This document shows positions 23,758-33,055 of a DNA stretch of 64,000 nt, in pieces. Position numbers and translations under genes: made by a program. Origin of the DNA: Hyphomicrobiales bacterium (GTDB lineage: Bacteria; Pseudomonadota; Alphaproteobacteria; Rhizobiales; Devosiaceae); NCBI GenBank assembly GCA_027487555.1, contig JAIYDI010000018.1:372001-436000 (forward strand), written 5' to 3'. The notes below the pieces were generated by a model. It ran no database searches and had not been told where the DNA came from. It saw nothing but the letters and a program-made list of their open reading frames with translations. Each line of letters starts with the position of its first letter. Position 1 is the stretch's first letter.

Positions 23758-24381
23758 ATGCATTCGCCCGATTTCGTCTCCCGCCTGCTCGATGTCATCG
23801 AGAACGACCTCGTGCCCCTGACGCGGCGCGGGGTTTCGGGCGGCAACAAGCTGTTCGGCGCGGCGATCCTCAGGAAATCCGACCTGTCGGTGGTGATCGC
23901 CGAGACGAACAACGAGACCGAGAACCCCCTCTGGCACGGCGAAATGCATGCGCTGAAGCGCTTCTACGAGCTGCCGGCCCCGTCGCGGCCGGCGACCAAG
24001 GATTGCATTTTCCTCGCCACGCACGAGCCGTGCTCGCTCTGCCTCTCCGGCATCACCTGGACCGGCTTCGACAATTTCTACTACCTGTTCAGCTACGAAG
24101 ACACGCGCGACGCCTTCGCCATTCCGCATGACATCCGCATCCTGCAGGAGGTCTACGCCGTGCCGGATCCCGACCGCGCTGCGGTGCATCCCGAGCGACC
24201 GCTCTACAACGTGAAGAACGCCTTCTGGCAAGGCTTTGGCTTGCAGAAGCTGATTGCGCTTTACGACCGCACCAGCAAGGAAGAACTGACCGCGCGGATA
24301 GACGAACTCAACGGCGTCTATAACGGGCTTTCCGCCATCTACCAGAAGGACAAGGGCAAGGCGGATATTCCGCTCAGCTGA
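23758..24381 (+). CDS. Zinc-dependent nucleoside/cytidine-deaminase family protein
   Basis: A 207-residue CDA-fold deaminase. Zinc ligands and the proton-shuttle Glu are visible: HGEMHA (HxE) and HEPCSLCLSG (PCxxC). It is longer than TadA, with a distinct C-terminal part (LYNVKNAFWQGFGLQKLIALYD). Substrate unknown. Its place within a purine-degradation cluster suggests a purine-base or nucleoside substrate, but Ade and GuaD homologues are also present. TAGGAG lies 7 nt before ATG 23758. Confidence 0.8.
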   Translation: MHSPDFVSRLLDVIENDLVPLTRRGVSGGNKLFGAAILRKSDLSVVIAETNNETENPLWHGEMHALKRFYELPAPSRPATKDCIFLATHEPCSLCLSGITWTGFDNFYYLFSYEDTRDAFAIPHDIRILQEVYAVPDPDRAAVHPERPLYNVKNAFWQGFGLQKLIALYDRTSKEELTARIDELNGVYNGLSAIYQKDKGKADIPLS

Positions 24382-24589
24382 GCCCACGTCGCCAGGTTCC
24401 CGTCTCGCGGCAAGGCAAGGTGCGGCCCGGCTCTCCCTCGAAGAAAAGCCGAGCCGCTGACGCCTGGTTGCGGCAGGCGAACGGACGCGCTTGTCACGAC
24501 GGGGCGTACACCCACGGATCGCTCTCGGCGCAAATCTCAGAGTATTGGCCGCTTTTGCGTCCACAGCGGTGGGGGTGGGCGGCGGAAAA

Positions 24590-24676
24590 TCAGACCGGCA
24601 TGGCCGATGCGGCGATCGTCAGGGTGGCCATGGATACGGCGAACATGGCGAAAAGCGAGAGTTTCAGTTTCAGCAT
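24590..24676 (-). CDS. Possible 28-residue hydrophobic micropeptide
   Basis: The intergenic stretch 24382-24840 between two convergent genes holds one notable small frame. It begins MLKLKLSLFAMFAVS and ends SAMPV, reading like a complete signal peptide or single membrane helix with two basic residues near the N-terminus. A moderately purine-rich ACGGAAAA precedes the ATG. It could be a membrane micropeptide or a chance frame. A small inverted repeat (CGGCTC 24428-24433 / GAGCCG 24451-24456) follows the deaminase gene. Confidence 0.35.
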   Translation of the reverse strand: MLKLKLSLFAMFAVSMATLTIAASAMPV

Positions 24677-24840
24677 TTTTCCGTGCCCCCAGTGGGCTTA
24701 AGGTCCGTTCTTGCAGCTCAACTGCATCTGACGCACACAATGGGCCGTGGGCGTTGAACGTTCCCGGAATCCTGCATTCAGTTGGCGTTCATCGCCGGCG
24801 CAAGGTTTTCGCGCCGACGATGGGTCACCCACCCGTCCAA

Positions 24841-26259
24841 TCAGTCCTTGAGGATCTGCCGCAGCCGCAACTCCGCGATGCGCTCGACCTGCTTGCACGC
24901 GGTCGCAAACTCGGTGTCCCGATCATTGCCGATGCGCGTTTCGAAGGCTGAGAGAATCTGCGCCTTGGTGTTGTCGCGCACCGCGATGATGAACGGGAAA
25001 CCGAACCTCTCGACATAGGCGGTGTTGAGTTCGGTGAACCGGTCCCGCTCGGCGTCGGTCAACGCATCGAGCCCGGCCGAGGCCTGCTCGGCCGACGACG
25101 ACTCGGTCAGGCGCTTTGCCGCAGCGAGCTTGCCGGCGAGATCCGGATGCGCCTGCAGCACTGCCAGCCGCTGCGCCTCGGTTGCTCCCCGGAACACCTG
25201 GCACATGGCCGCGTGCAGGCCGGTCGCGTCGTCGTGGATCGGCCCGAGTTCGCGCCTGAACGTGCGCTCGGCGATCCATTCGGAATGCTCGAAGATCCCG
25301 CCAAAGAGCTGGGTGAAATCGTCGAGCGCCAGCCGCGAGGGGTAGATGTCCCTCGGCATGAACGGATGGGTCTTCAGCCAGTGTTCGGCGATATCGATGC
25401 GTTTCGCGATCCAGACGCCGGGCTTGCTCTGAATGTAGTCGACAAAGCGCTTCAGCCCCGCGAAGCGACCCGGCATGCCGACCAGCCGGCAATGGAGCCC
25501 CAATGACATCATCTTGGCCGAGCCGGCCTCGCCCTCTTCATAGAGCACGTCGAACCAGTCCTTGAGGATCTGGAAATACGCCTCGCCATTGGCAAAGCCC
25601 GACGCGGTGGTAAACCGCATGTCGTTGGACGCCAGCGAATAGGGGATGATCAGCTGCGGCGACCCCATATGCTCGCGGTAATAGGGCAGGTCGTCGTCAT
25701 AGGTATCGGACACATAGGTGAAGCCGCCTTCCTCGCTCGCAAGGTCGACGGTGTTGACCGAGGTGCGGCCGCAATACCAGCCCGTCGGTCGTGTGCCGGT
25801 CACTTCAGTATGAAGGCGAATGGCCTCGTGCAGGTCACGCCGCTCGTGTTCGATGTCGTGGTCGCGATAATCGATCCATTTGAGGCCATGGCTGGCAATC
25901 TCCCAATCCGCATCGAGCATGGCCTTCACATGGTGCGGCGAGCGGGCAAGGGCTGTAGCGACGCCATAGACGGTGACGGGTATGGCGCGCTCGGTGAGGA
26001 ATTTGTGCAGCCGCCAGAAGCCGGCGCGGGCGCCATACTCGTACATCGACTCGACGTTCCAGTGCCGCTTGCCCGGCCAGGGCGCCGCACCGATGACGTC
26101 GACAAGGAACGCCTCCGACGCGGCATCGCCATGCAGGATGTTGTTTTCGCCGCCTTCCTCGTAGTTCAGCACGAATTGCACGGCGACCTTGGCGCCATTA
26201 GGCCACTTCGCATCGGGCGGGTTGGGGCCGTAGCCCAGCATGTTGCGGGGATAGCGCAT
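24841..26259 (-). CDS. puuE-uraD: Bifunctional allantoinase PuuE / OHCU decarboxylase UraD fusion
   Basis: A 472-residue fusion. Residues 1 to about 300 are the PuuE polysaccharide-deacetylase-like allantoinase (FVLNYEEGGENNILHGD, WEIASHGLKWIDYRDHD, GWYCGRTSVNTVDL), which opens S-allantoin to allantoate. Residues about 305-472 are UraD (FTQLFGGIFEHSEWIAERTF, LQAHPDLAGKLA with the catalytic His, SSAEQASAGLD, FGFPFIIAVR), which decarboxylates OHCU to S-allantoin. Consecutive steps are thus in one chain; such fusions are known in some proteobacteria. ATG 26259 is preceded by TGGAGC. It is divergent from uraH-xdh. Confidence 0.94.
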   Translation of the reverse strand: MRYPRNMLGYGPNPPDAKWPNGAKVAVQFVLNYEEGGENNILHGDAASEAFLVDVIGAAPWPGKRHWNVESMYEYGARAGFWRLHKFLTERAIPVTVYGVATALARSPHHVKAMLDADWEIASHGLKWIDYRDHDIEHERRDLHEAIRLHTEVTGTRPTGWYCGRTSVNTVDLASEEGGFTYVSDTYDDDLPYYREHMGSPQLIIPYSLASNDMRFTTASGFANGEAYFQILKDWFDVLYEEGEAGSAKMMSLGLHCRLVGMPGRFAGLKRFVDYIQSKPGVWIAKRIDIAEHWLKTHPFMPRDIYPSRLALDDFTQLFGGIFEHSEWIAERTFRRELGPIHDDATGLHAAMCQVFRGATEAQRLAVLQAHPDLAGKLAAAKRLTESSSAEQASAGLDALTDAERDRFTELNTAYVERFGFPFIIAVRDNTKAQILSAFETRIGNDRDTEFATACKQVERIAELRLRQILKD

Positions 26260-26373
26260 CGGACGCTCCAGGGTGGTGAGTGGCCAAAGTTTATGACCGA
26301 GGCTGGCATGGGGGAGCAAGGTGCTCAAATGTGGACCACTTGGTAAATAACTCCCCACAACCCCCTTCCGCGC

Positions 26374-26388
26374 GAGCAGAAATTGCTC
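26374..26388. promoter_or_regulatory. Small palindrome in the divergent puuE-uraD / uraH promoter region
   Basis: GAGCA and TGCTC flank GAAAT in the 218-bp region (26260-26477) between two divergently transcribed purine operons. It is a candidate operator for a shared regulator. No regulator gene lies in the cluster, and the arms are short. Confidence 0.3.
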
Positions 26389-26477
26389 AATAGTCAGGCA
26401 ATCTCAGGGGTGTGCCTCTCCACGATGCGATCTGCGGCATTGGGGCAGGGCACGACTGACCAGACAAGGACGACTGA

Positions 26478-26834
26478 ATGGCGGGACCCGCGCGCCTTAC
26501 AACCCATGTTCTCGATACGACTCACGGCAAGCCGGCCGCCGGCATGCGCTTCGACCTCTTGATGGTGCATGGCGACCATACCCATCACATCATGTCGGGC
26601 TTCACCAATGCCGATGGCCGCGCCGACCAGCCGCTGCTTGAGGGTGATCGGTTCCACAAGGGCCAGTTCGAGCTGATCTTCCATGTGGGGCAGTATTTCG
26701 AGCGCGTTGGTGTCGAGCTGACTTCCCCGTTCCTCGATACAGTGCCCATTCGCTTCATCATGAGCGAGGACGCGCATTACCACGTGCCGCTGCTCGTCTC
26801 GCCCTATGGCTATTCCACCTATCGGGGCAGTTGA
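26478..26834 (+). CDS. uraH: 5-hydroxyisourate hydrolase (transthyretin-like)
   Basis: A 118-residue enzyme hydrolysing 5-hydroxyisourate, the product of urate oxidation, to OHCU. Family landmarks: LTTHVLDTTHGKPA with the catalytic His, TNADGRADQPLL with Arg, HYHVPLLVSPYGYSTYRGS with the second His and the C-terminal YRGS signature. No signal peptide, so cytosolic. It opens a long plus-strand operon; xdhA starts at the base after its stop codon. AAGGA lies upstream of the ATG. Confidence 0.96.
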   Translation: MAGPARLTTHVLDTTHGKPAAGMRFDLLMVHGDHTHHIMSGFTNADGRADQPLLEGDRFHKGQFELIFHVGQYFERVGVELTSPFLDTVPIRFIMSEDAHYHVPLLVSPYGYSTYRGS

Positions 26835-28304
26835 ATGACCGAGATCCGCACCACGCTGCGCTTCATCCTCAACGGGCAGGACATTGTCCTCTCGGACGTT
26901 CCTGCGACGCGGACGCTGCTTGACTACCTCCGGCTCGATTGTGGCCTCAAGGGATCGAAGGAAGGCTGCGCCGAGGGCGATTGCGGCGCCTGCACGGTGC
27001 TGGTTGGCAAACTCGATGCCACGGGCCTGCTTGCCTATGAGACGGTCACGGCCTGCATTACCTTCATGGGCCAGCTCGATAGTGCGCATGTCGTCACCAT
27101 CGAGCATTTGTCGCCACCAGAGGGGCCGCTGCACCCGGTGCAGCAGGCGATGGTCGATTATCATGGCAGCCAGTGCGGCTTCTGTACGCCCGGCATCGTC
27201 ATGTCGCTCTATGCCTTGTGGATGCGAAACCCGCAGCCCTCGGGCAAGGCGGTGGAAACCTCGCTGCAGGGAAATCTATGTCGCTGCACCGGCTACAAGT
27301 CCATCTTCAATGCGGCCAGGGCAATCTCAACCTATGGCCGCCCGGAAACCGATACCCTCGTCACCGAACGCGACAGCATCACTGCGCGGCTAAAGGCCCT
27401 GAAAGACGGTGCACGGGTCGAGCTCGGCTCGGGCAAGGCGCGGATCATCCTCCCCGCTTCGGTCGATGACCTCGCGACCGTCTATCTCGAGAACCCTGGC
27501 GCGACGATCGTCTCGGGTGCGACCGATGTCGGCCTCTGGGTCACCAAGTTCATGCGCGATATCGGTCCGCTGATCTTCATCGGGGACATAGCCGGGCTGC
27601 GGGACATCGGCCGCGAGGGCGATCGCCTCGTCATCGGCGCGGGCGTCACCTACACGCGCGCGCGGGCCGAAATGGTCGCGGCATTTCCGCAGCTCGCCGA
27701 ACTCTGGGATCGCATCGCCGGCGAGCAGATTCGCAATCGCGGCACTATAGGCGCCAATATCGCCAATGGCTCGCCGATCGGCGACACGCCGCCCCCGCTG
27801 ATCGCGCTTGGCGCCGATGTCACGCTCAATCGCGGTGGGGTGCGCCGCACGCTGCCGCTTGAGGATTTTTTCATCGCCTATGGCAAGCAGGACCGGCAGG
27901 CGGGTGAGTTTGTCGAAAGCGTCTCTGTGCCGCTTCTGCCCGAGGGCGAGCATTTCGCCTGCTACAAGCTGTCGAAACGGCGCGACGAGGATATCTCCTC
28001 GGCCTGCGGCGCGTTCCGAGTGAAACTCGACGGCGACGGCAAGGTCGCGTCGGCGCGGGTTGCCTTTGGCGGCATGGCGGCTACGCCGAAGCGCGCCAAG
28101 GCGGTGGAGGCTGCGCTTGTTGGCCAGCCCTGGACCGAGGCCGGTATTGCCGCCGCCGTTGCCGCGTTCCCGACCGACTACCAGCCGCTCACCGACATGC
28201 GCGCCAGCGCCGAGTATCGGCTCACGGCCGCGCAGAACCTGTTGAAGCGGTTCTTCCTCGAAACCACCGGCCGCGCCGAGCGTCTTGTGAGGGAGGTGGC
28301 ATGA
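26835..28304 (+). CDS. xdhA: Xanthine dehydrogenase small subunit (2Fe-2S and FAD)
   Basis: A 489-residue subunit. The N-terminal ferredoxin-like domain binds one [2Fe-2S] (LKGSKEGCAEGDCGACTVLVG). The adjoining helical domain binds a second (SQCGFCTPGIVMSLYALW and GNLCRCTGYKSI). From about residue 195 is the FAD-binding domain (TIVSGATDVGLWVTKF, IRNRGTIGANIANGSPIGD) and a CO dehydrogenase flavoprotein-type C-terminus. It transfers electrons from the molybdenum centre of XdhB to NAD+ as hypoxanthine/xanthine is oxidised to urate. It overlaps xdhB by 4 nt (ATGA). Confidence 0.97.
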   Translation: MTEIRTTLRFILNGQDIVLSDVPATRTLLDYLRLDCGLKGSKEGCAEGDCGACTVLVGKLDATGLLAYETVTACITFMGQLDSAHVVTIEHLSPPEGPLHPVQQAMVDYHGSQCGFCTPGIVMSLYALWMRNPQPSGKAVETSLQGNLCRCTGYKSIFNAARAISTYGRPETDTLVTERDSITARLKALKDGARVELGSGKARIILPASVDDLATVYLENPGATIVSGATDVGLWVTKFMRDIGPLIFIGDIAGLRDIGREGDRLVIGAGVTYTRARAEMVAAFPQLAELWDRIAGEQIRNRGTIGANIANGSPIGDTPPPLIALGADVTLNRGGVRRTLPLEDFFIAYGKQDRQAGEFVESVSVPLLPEGEHFACYKLSKRRDEDISSACGAFRVKLDGDGKVASARVAFGGMAATPKRAKAVEAALVGQPWTEAGIAAAVAAFPTDYQPLTDMRASAEYRLTAAQNLLKRFFLETTGRAERLVREVA

Positions 28305-30628
28305 ACAAGCAGGTCGCCATCACCGCATCCCCGCTGCACCAGTCGCAGCCGCATGATTCAGCCGTCAAGCAGGTGGCGGGCCGCGCCGAGTATATCGACG
28401 ATCTCGTCGAGCCCACCGGCACGCTCCACGCCTATCTCGGGCTCGCGACCCGGGCCCATGCCGAGATCGTCAGCATGGACCTTTCCGCCGTACGCGCCGC
28501 ACCGGGCGTGGTCGCCGTGCTCACCGCCGACGATGTGATCGGTGAAAACGATATCAGTTCCAACCACTTGCACGACGAACCGATCTTTTCTGACAAGCAT
28601 GTGCAGTTCTGGGGCCAGCCGCTCTTCGCCGTTGTCGCCGATACGCGCGACATCGCGCGCCGCGCCACCAAGCTCGCCAAAGTCGAATACAAGGACTTGC
28701 CGCATCTCACCAGCGCCGAGGCGGCTGCGGAGGCGGGCGGGCGCCTCGTCACGACTCCCCTTAAGCTCAGTCGCGGCGACCTCGCTGAGGGCTTTTCGAA
28801 GTCTGAGCGCGTCGTCAAGGGCCGCATGAAGCTTGGCGGGCAGGAGCACTTTTACCTCGAGAGCCAGGTGGCCCTCGCCATTCCTGGCGAGGACGAGGAG
28901 ATGCTGCTGCAATGTTCGACACAGCACCCGACCGAAATCCAGGTGATGGTCGCGCAGGTGCTGGGCATTCCGCATGCCTCGGTCACAGTCAACATGCGCC
29001 GGATGGGTGGTGGCTTTGGCGGCAAGGAAACCCAGGGCAATCTCTTTGCTGTGGTAGCGGCGCTTGCGGCCAAGCTCACCGGGCGCGCCGTGAAAATCCG
29101 GCCCGACCGCGATGACGACATGTCGATCACCGGCAAGCGCCACGATTTTGTCGTCGACTACGAGGTTGGCTATACGAACGAAGGCAAGATCCAGGCCGTG
29201 AAGGCGCGGTTTGCCGCCCGCTGCGGCTGGTCGGCCGATCTTTCCGGCCCGGTCACGGATCGCGCGCTGTTCCACTGCGACAACGCCTATTGGTATCCGG
29301 CTGTCGAGGCGGTTTCGGTGCCGCTCTACACCAACACCCAGTCGAATACTGCGTTCCGGGGTTTCGGTGGCCCGCAGGGCATCATCGGCGCCGAGCGCTG
29401 GATCGAGGATATCGCTTATGATCTCGGCGTGGATCCGCTCGAAATCCGCAAGCGGAATTTCTACGGCACCGATACCGAAAACATCACGCCCTACCACCAG
29501 CCGGTCGAAGACAACGTCATCCGCGAGGTGATCGCCGATCTTGAGAAGAGCTCGGACTATCAGGCGCGTCGCGAGAACATCCTCGCATACAACGCCAAGA
29601 GCCGCGTGCTGAAGAAGGGCATCGCGATGGTGCCTGTGAAGTTCGGCATCTCGTTCACCGCCACGTGGCATAATCAGGCCGGCGCGCTGATCCATGTCTA
29701 TCGCGACGGATCCGTGCACCTGTCGCATGGCGGCACCGAGATGGGGCAGGGCCTGCATGTCAAGGTAGCGCAGGTGGTGGCCGATGCCTTCGCCATTCCG
29801 CTTTCGGCCGTCAAGATCACCGCATCCAACACGGGCAAGGTGCCGAACACCTCGGCTACGGCCGCATCCTCTGGTACGGATCTCAATGGTGCGGCCGCTC
29901 TCAACGGCGCCGAGCAGGTCAAGGCGCGCATGATCGCGCAGGCCGCCAAGCTCGGCAATGTCGCGCCCGAACTGGTCCGCTGGGATTATTCCGGCATCAC
30001 CGCCGGCGAAAAATTCCTTACCTTCGCACAGCTCGCACATGCCTGCTGGATGGGCCGGGTGCAACTCTCTGCTGCCGGCTTCTACGCGACCCCGAAAATC
30101 CACTGGGATCGTTCCACCGGGCGCGGCCACCCCTTCTATTATTTCGCCTATGGCGCTGCAGCGGCGGAAGTCACCATCGACACGCTCACCGGCGAATATG
30201 TCGTCGACCGTGTCGATGTGCTCGAGGATGTCGGCCGGTCGCTGAACCCCGCCATCGATATCGGCCAGGTCGAAGGCGGTTTCATCCAGGGCATGGGCTG
30301 GCTCACAACCGAGGAACTCTGGTGGGACCAGAAGGGTGAGCTGCGCACGCATGCGCCCTCCACCTACAAGATCCCGCTCGCGTCCGACATGCCGGCCGAG
30401 TTCAACGTTCGCCTCGCCGAATGGAGCATCAACAAGGAGCCGGCCATCGGCCGCTCCAAGGCTGTGGGCGAACCGCCGCTGGTGCTCGGCTACTCGGTGG
30501 TCGAGGCGCTGTCGATGGCTGTCGCCTCGGTCGCCGACTACACAATCGCCCCGCGGCTCGAAATGCCCGCGACGCCCGAGCGAGTGCTGCTGGCGGTCGA
30601 GCGGCTGCGCAAAGAGGCCGCCCATTGA
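28301..30628 (+). CDS. xdhB: Xanthine dehydrogenase molybdopterin-binding subunit
   Basis: A 775-residue catalytic subunit carrying the Mo-pyranopterin cofactor. Visible motifs: MGGGFGGKETQGN, AFRGFGGPQGI, HGGTEMGQGLHVKV, TAASSGTDLNGAAA, and VGEPPLVLGYSVVEAL with the catalytic Glu. Length matches the bacterial XdhB family. It hydroxylates hypoxanthine and xanthine. The stop overlaps the TTG start of xdhC by 4 nt, indicating tight coupling of the three xdh genes. Confidence 0.97.
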   Translation: MNKQVAITASPLHQSQPHDSAVKQVAGRAEYIDDLVEPTGTLHAYLGLATRAHAEIVSMDLSAVRAAPGVVAVLTADDVIGENDISSNHLHDEPIFSDKHVQFWGQPLFAVVADTRDIARRATKLAKVEYKDLPHLTSAEAAAEAGGRLVTTPLKLSRGDLAEGFSKSERVVKGRMKLGGQEHFYLESQVALAIPGEDEEMLLQCSTQHPTEIQVMVAQVLGIPHASVTVNMRRMGGGFGGKETQGNLFAVVAALAAKLTGRAVKIRPDRDDDMSITGKRHDFVVDYEVGYTNEGKIQAVKARFAARCGWSADLSGPVTDRALFHCDNAYWYPAVEAVSVPLYTNTQSNTAFRGFGGPQGIIGAERWIEDIAYDLGVDPLEIRKRNFYGTDTENITPYHQPVEDNVIREVIADLEKSSDYQARRENILAYNAKSRVLKKGIAMVPVKFGISFTATWHNQAGALIHVYRDGSVHLSHGGTEMGQGLHVKVAQVVADAFAIPLSAVKITASNTGKVPNTSATAASSGTDLNGAAALNGAEQVKARMIAQAAKLGNVAPELVRWDYSGITAGEKFLTFAQLAHACWMGRVQLSAAGFYATPKIHWDRSTGRGHPFYYFAYGAAAAEVTIDTLTGEYVVDRVDVLEDVGRSLNPAIDIGQVEGGFIQGMGWLTTEELWWDQKGELRTHAPSTYKIPLASDMPAEFNVRLAEWSINKEPAIGRSKAVGEPPLVLGYSVVEALSMAVASVADYTIAPRLEMPATPERVLLAVERLRKEAAH

Positions 30629-31500
30629 GCTTTTCCGCAGCGCGCCTTGCCGAGTTTCTGCCATCGCATCCCGATGCGGTGGTGGCGGAACTGACGGCAG
30701 TCCGGGGCTCCTCGCCACGTGAGGCGGGGGCCTTCATGGTCATCGCGCCCGAGGCGACGATCGGCACCATCGGTGGCGGCGCGCTCGAATACCTGGTGAT
30801 CGATCGTGCCCGGCAGGTGCTGCGGCAGGGCGGGGCGGGCGACGATCTCGACGTTCCGCTCGGACCGGAGATCGGGCAATGCTGCGGCGGCCGTGTCGAT
30901 GTGGCGCTCCGGCGGCTCGACCGGAAGGCCGGCGAGGCCCTCGTCGCGCGCCTTGTGGCACAGGAAGCCGCGCGGCCAAACTTGTTCCTCTTTGGCTGCG
31001 GCCATGTCGGCAAGGCGCTCGCCATCGCGCTTTCGGCGCTGCCGCTCAAGATCACCGTCGTCGATACGCGTCCAGACGAACTGCACGACCTTCCGCCCGG
31101 CGTCATCGGTCGCGCGGTCGCCATGCCCGAAGCCGTCGTGCGGCAGGCGCCCATAGGCAGCAGCTATGCCATCCTGACGCATGACCATGCGCTCGACTTT
31201 CTGATCGCTGCCGAAGCCCTGCAGCGCGCCGATGCGCCCTATGTCGGCATGGTTGGTTCTCTGACCAAGAAGGCAAAGTTCCGCAGCTGGTACCTGGGCG
31301 AGGGATATCCGGCCGGAGTGCTCGAACGGCTCGTATTGCCGCTCGGTTCGGCGGCTTTTCCCCAGCCATTCCGGGACAAGCGCCCCGAGGTGATTGCGGC
31401 GCTGGCAGCGGCGGAGATTATGGTTCACATTGTCGGTCGGGAAGCCTGTACGGCGAGGCCGGTCACCGTAGGGAAGTCGGGAGCCGTCCTTGGGAACTGA
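30625..31500 (+). CDS. xdhC: XdhC molybdenum-cofactor maturation chaperone
   Basis: A 291-residue XdhC that binds, sulfurates and inserts the Mo cofactor into XdhB. Landmarks: VRGSSPREAGAFMVI, TIGGGALEYLVIDRA, IGQCCGGRVDVAL with paired cysteines, the Rossmann motif LFGCGHVGKALA and YVGMVGSLTKKAKF. It starts at TTG 30625 (TTGA overlapping the xdhB stop, AAAGAGG upstream); an in-frame reading further upstream would overlap xdhB by 200 nt and is not homologous. Its end overlaps the ABC ATPase start. Confidence 0.93.
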   Translation: MSFSAARLAEFLPSHPDAVVAELTAVRGSSPREAGAFMVIAPEATIGTIGGGALEYLVIDRARQVLRQGGAGDDLDVPLGPEIGQCCGGRVDVALRRLDRKAGEALVARLVAQEAARPNLFLFGCGHVGKALAIALSALPLKITVVDTRPDELHDLPPGVIGRAVAMPEAVVRQAPIGSSYAILTHDHALDFLIAAEALQRADAPYVGMVGSLTKKAKFRSWYLGEGYPAGVLERLVLPLGSAAFPQPFRDKRPEVIAALAAAEIMVHIVGREACTARPVTVGKSGAVLGN

Positions 31501-33055
31501 TCAGAAGCCGCGTCTCGAACTCAGCGGCATCACCAAGCGCTTTCCCGGTGTCCTCGCCAACGACAATGTCTCATTTGCCGTGCAGCCTGGTGCAATCCAC
31601 GCGCTGCTGGGCGAAAACGGTGCCGGCAAGTCGACGCTGGTCAAGATGATCTATGGCATCATGTCGCCCGATGCCGGCGACATCCGCTGGAACGGTGAGG
31701 TGATCCGCGTCGCCAACCCCAAGGCCGCCCGCAAGCTCGGAATCGGCATGGTGTTCCAGCATTTCTCGCTGTTCGAAGCCCTCACCGTGCTCGAAAACAT
31801 CGCGCTCGGCATGGATGCGAAGATTCCCGCCCGTGAGCTCGAAGCCCGCATCCGGCAGGTGATGGACCAGTACGGGCTCAAGCTCGATCCGCACCGGACC
31901 GTGTCAACGCTATCGGTCGGCGAGCGCCAGCGGATTGAAATCGTGCGAGCGCTACTGCTGAACCCGAAGCTCCTCATCATGGATGAGCCGACCTCTGTGC
32001 TGACCCCGCAGGAAGTGGATCAGCTGTTCATCGTGCTCCGCAAGCTTGCGGCGGAGGGTTGTTCTATCCTCTACATCTCGCACAAGCTCCATGAAATCAA
32101 AGCCTTGTGCGACACAGCCACTATCCTGCGTGGCGGCAAGCTGGTCGACACCTGCGATCCGAAGGTCGAGACCAGCCGGTCGATGGCCGAGAAGATGATC
32201 GGCGGGAACCTCAAGAGCATCGAGAAGCCGCAGGGCCGTTCCCTCGGTACCGAGAAATTCGTGGTCAACCGCCTGAACCTGCCGGCTATCGGGCATTTCG
32301 GCACCGCGCTGAAGGACATAACCTTCACCGTGCGCGCGGGCGAAATCTTCGGGATCGCCGGCGTCGCGGGCAATGGCCAGACGGCGCTACTGCTGGCGCT
32401 TTCTGGCGAGGAGCCGGTCGACGATGCGGGCGCTATCACGCTCGACGGGGTGCCGCTTGGTACGCTCGACGCCAAGCGTCGGCGGCTCGAGGGTCTGGCC
32501 GCGGTGCCCGAGGAACGTAACGGTCACGCCGCGGTGCCCGATTTCACCCTGTGGGACAATGCCGTGCTCACCGCGCGGGATCGGCTCGGCCTGGCGCTTT
32601 CGGGCTTTATCCAGCCCCGAGCGGCCAGGAAATATGCCGGCGAAGTGATCTCTGCCTTCTCGGTCAAGGCGACGGGGACCGAGGCGGTCGCCGGGTCGCT
32701 CTCTGGCGGCAATCTGCAGAAGTACATCATGGGCCGCGAGATCCTGCAGAAGCCTACCGCGCTGGTTGTGAGCCAGCCGACCTGGGGCGTTGACGCGGGC
32801 GCCGCCGCCGCCATCCATCAGTCGCTGGTCGATTTGGCGGGCGCAGGCTCGTCGATCATCGTCATAAGTCAGGATCTAGATGAGCTGCTGTCGCTTTGCG
32901 ATACGCTGGCGGTGATCAATGGTGGCCGGCTCTCGAAGCCGATGAGAGTCTCCGAGGCCGATATCAACGAAATCGGGCTGCTGATGGGCGGCGTCCACGG
33001 CACGCCCCAGGAAACGCATATCGAGTCGGGGGCGGTGCATGCAGTTACGGCTTGA
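31490..33055 (+). CDS. ABC transporter ATP-binding protein of a BMP-type (purine/nucleoside) importer
   Basis: A 521-residue ATPase with two fused ABC domains. The first is canonical (GENGAGKSTLVKMIYG, signature LSVGERQRIEIVRALL, Walker B LLIMDEPTSVL). The second is degenerate (GVAGNGQTALLLALSG, LSGGNLQKYIMGREI). This asymmetric layout is typical of sugar/nucleoside importers of the RbsA/YufO type. TTG 31490 follows GGGAG at proper spacing and overlaps xdhC by 11 nt. Position inside the xdh operon implies a purine, nucleoside or ureide substrate; that is inference. Confidence 0.93.
   Translation: MGTDQKPRLELSGITKRFPGVLANDNVSFAVQPGAIHALLGENGAGKSTLVKMIYGIMSPDAGDIRWNGEVIRVANPKAARKLGIGMVFQHFSLFEALTVLENIALGMDAKIPARELEARIRQVMDQYGLKLDPHRTVSTLSVGERQRIEIVRALLLNPKLLIMDEPTSVLTPQEVDQLFIVLRKLAAEGCSILYISHKLHEIKALCDTATILRGGKLVDTCDPKVETSRSMAEKMIGGNLKSIEKPQGRSLGTEKFVVNRLNLPAIGHFGTALKDITFTVRAGEIFGIAGVAGNGQTALLLALSGEEPVDDAGAITLDGVPLGTLDAKRRRLEGLAAVPEERNGHAAVPDFTLWDNAVLTARDRLGLALSGFIQPRAARKYAGEVISAFSVKATGTEAVAGSLSGGNLQKYIMGREILQKPTALVVSQPTWGVDAGAAAAIHQSLVDLAGAGSSIIVISQDLDELLSLCDTLAVINGGRLSKPMRVSEADINEIGLLMGGVHGTPQETHIESGAVHAVTA

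Noticed and set aside
28358-30718. A 786-codon open frame on the minus strand opposite xdhB
   Set aside because: High-GC antisense shadow: xdhB has all family motifs over the same DNA, and the antisense product is rich in His/Arg/Gly with no domain.
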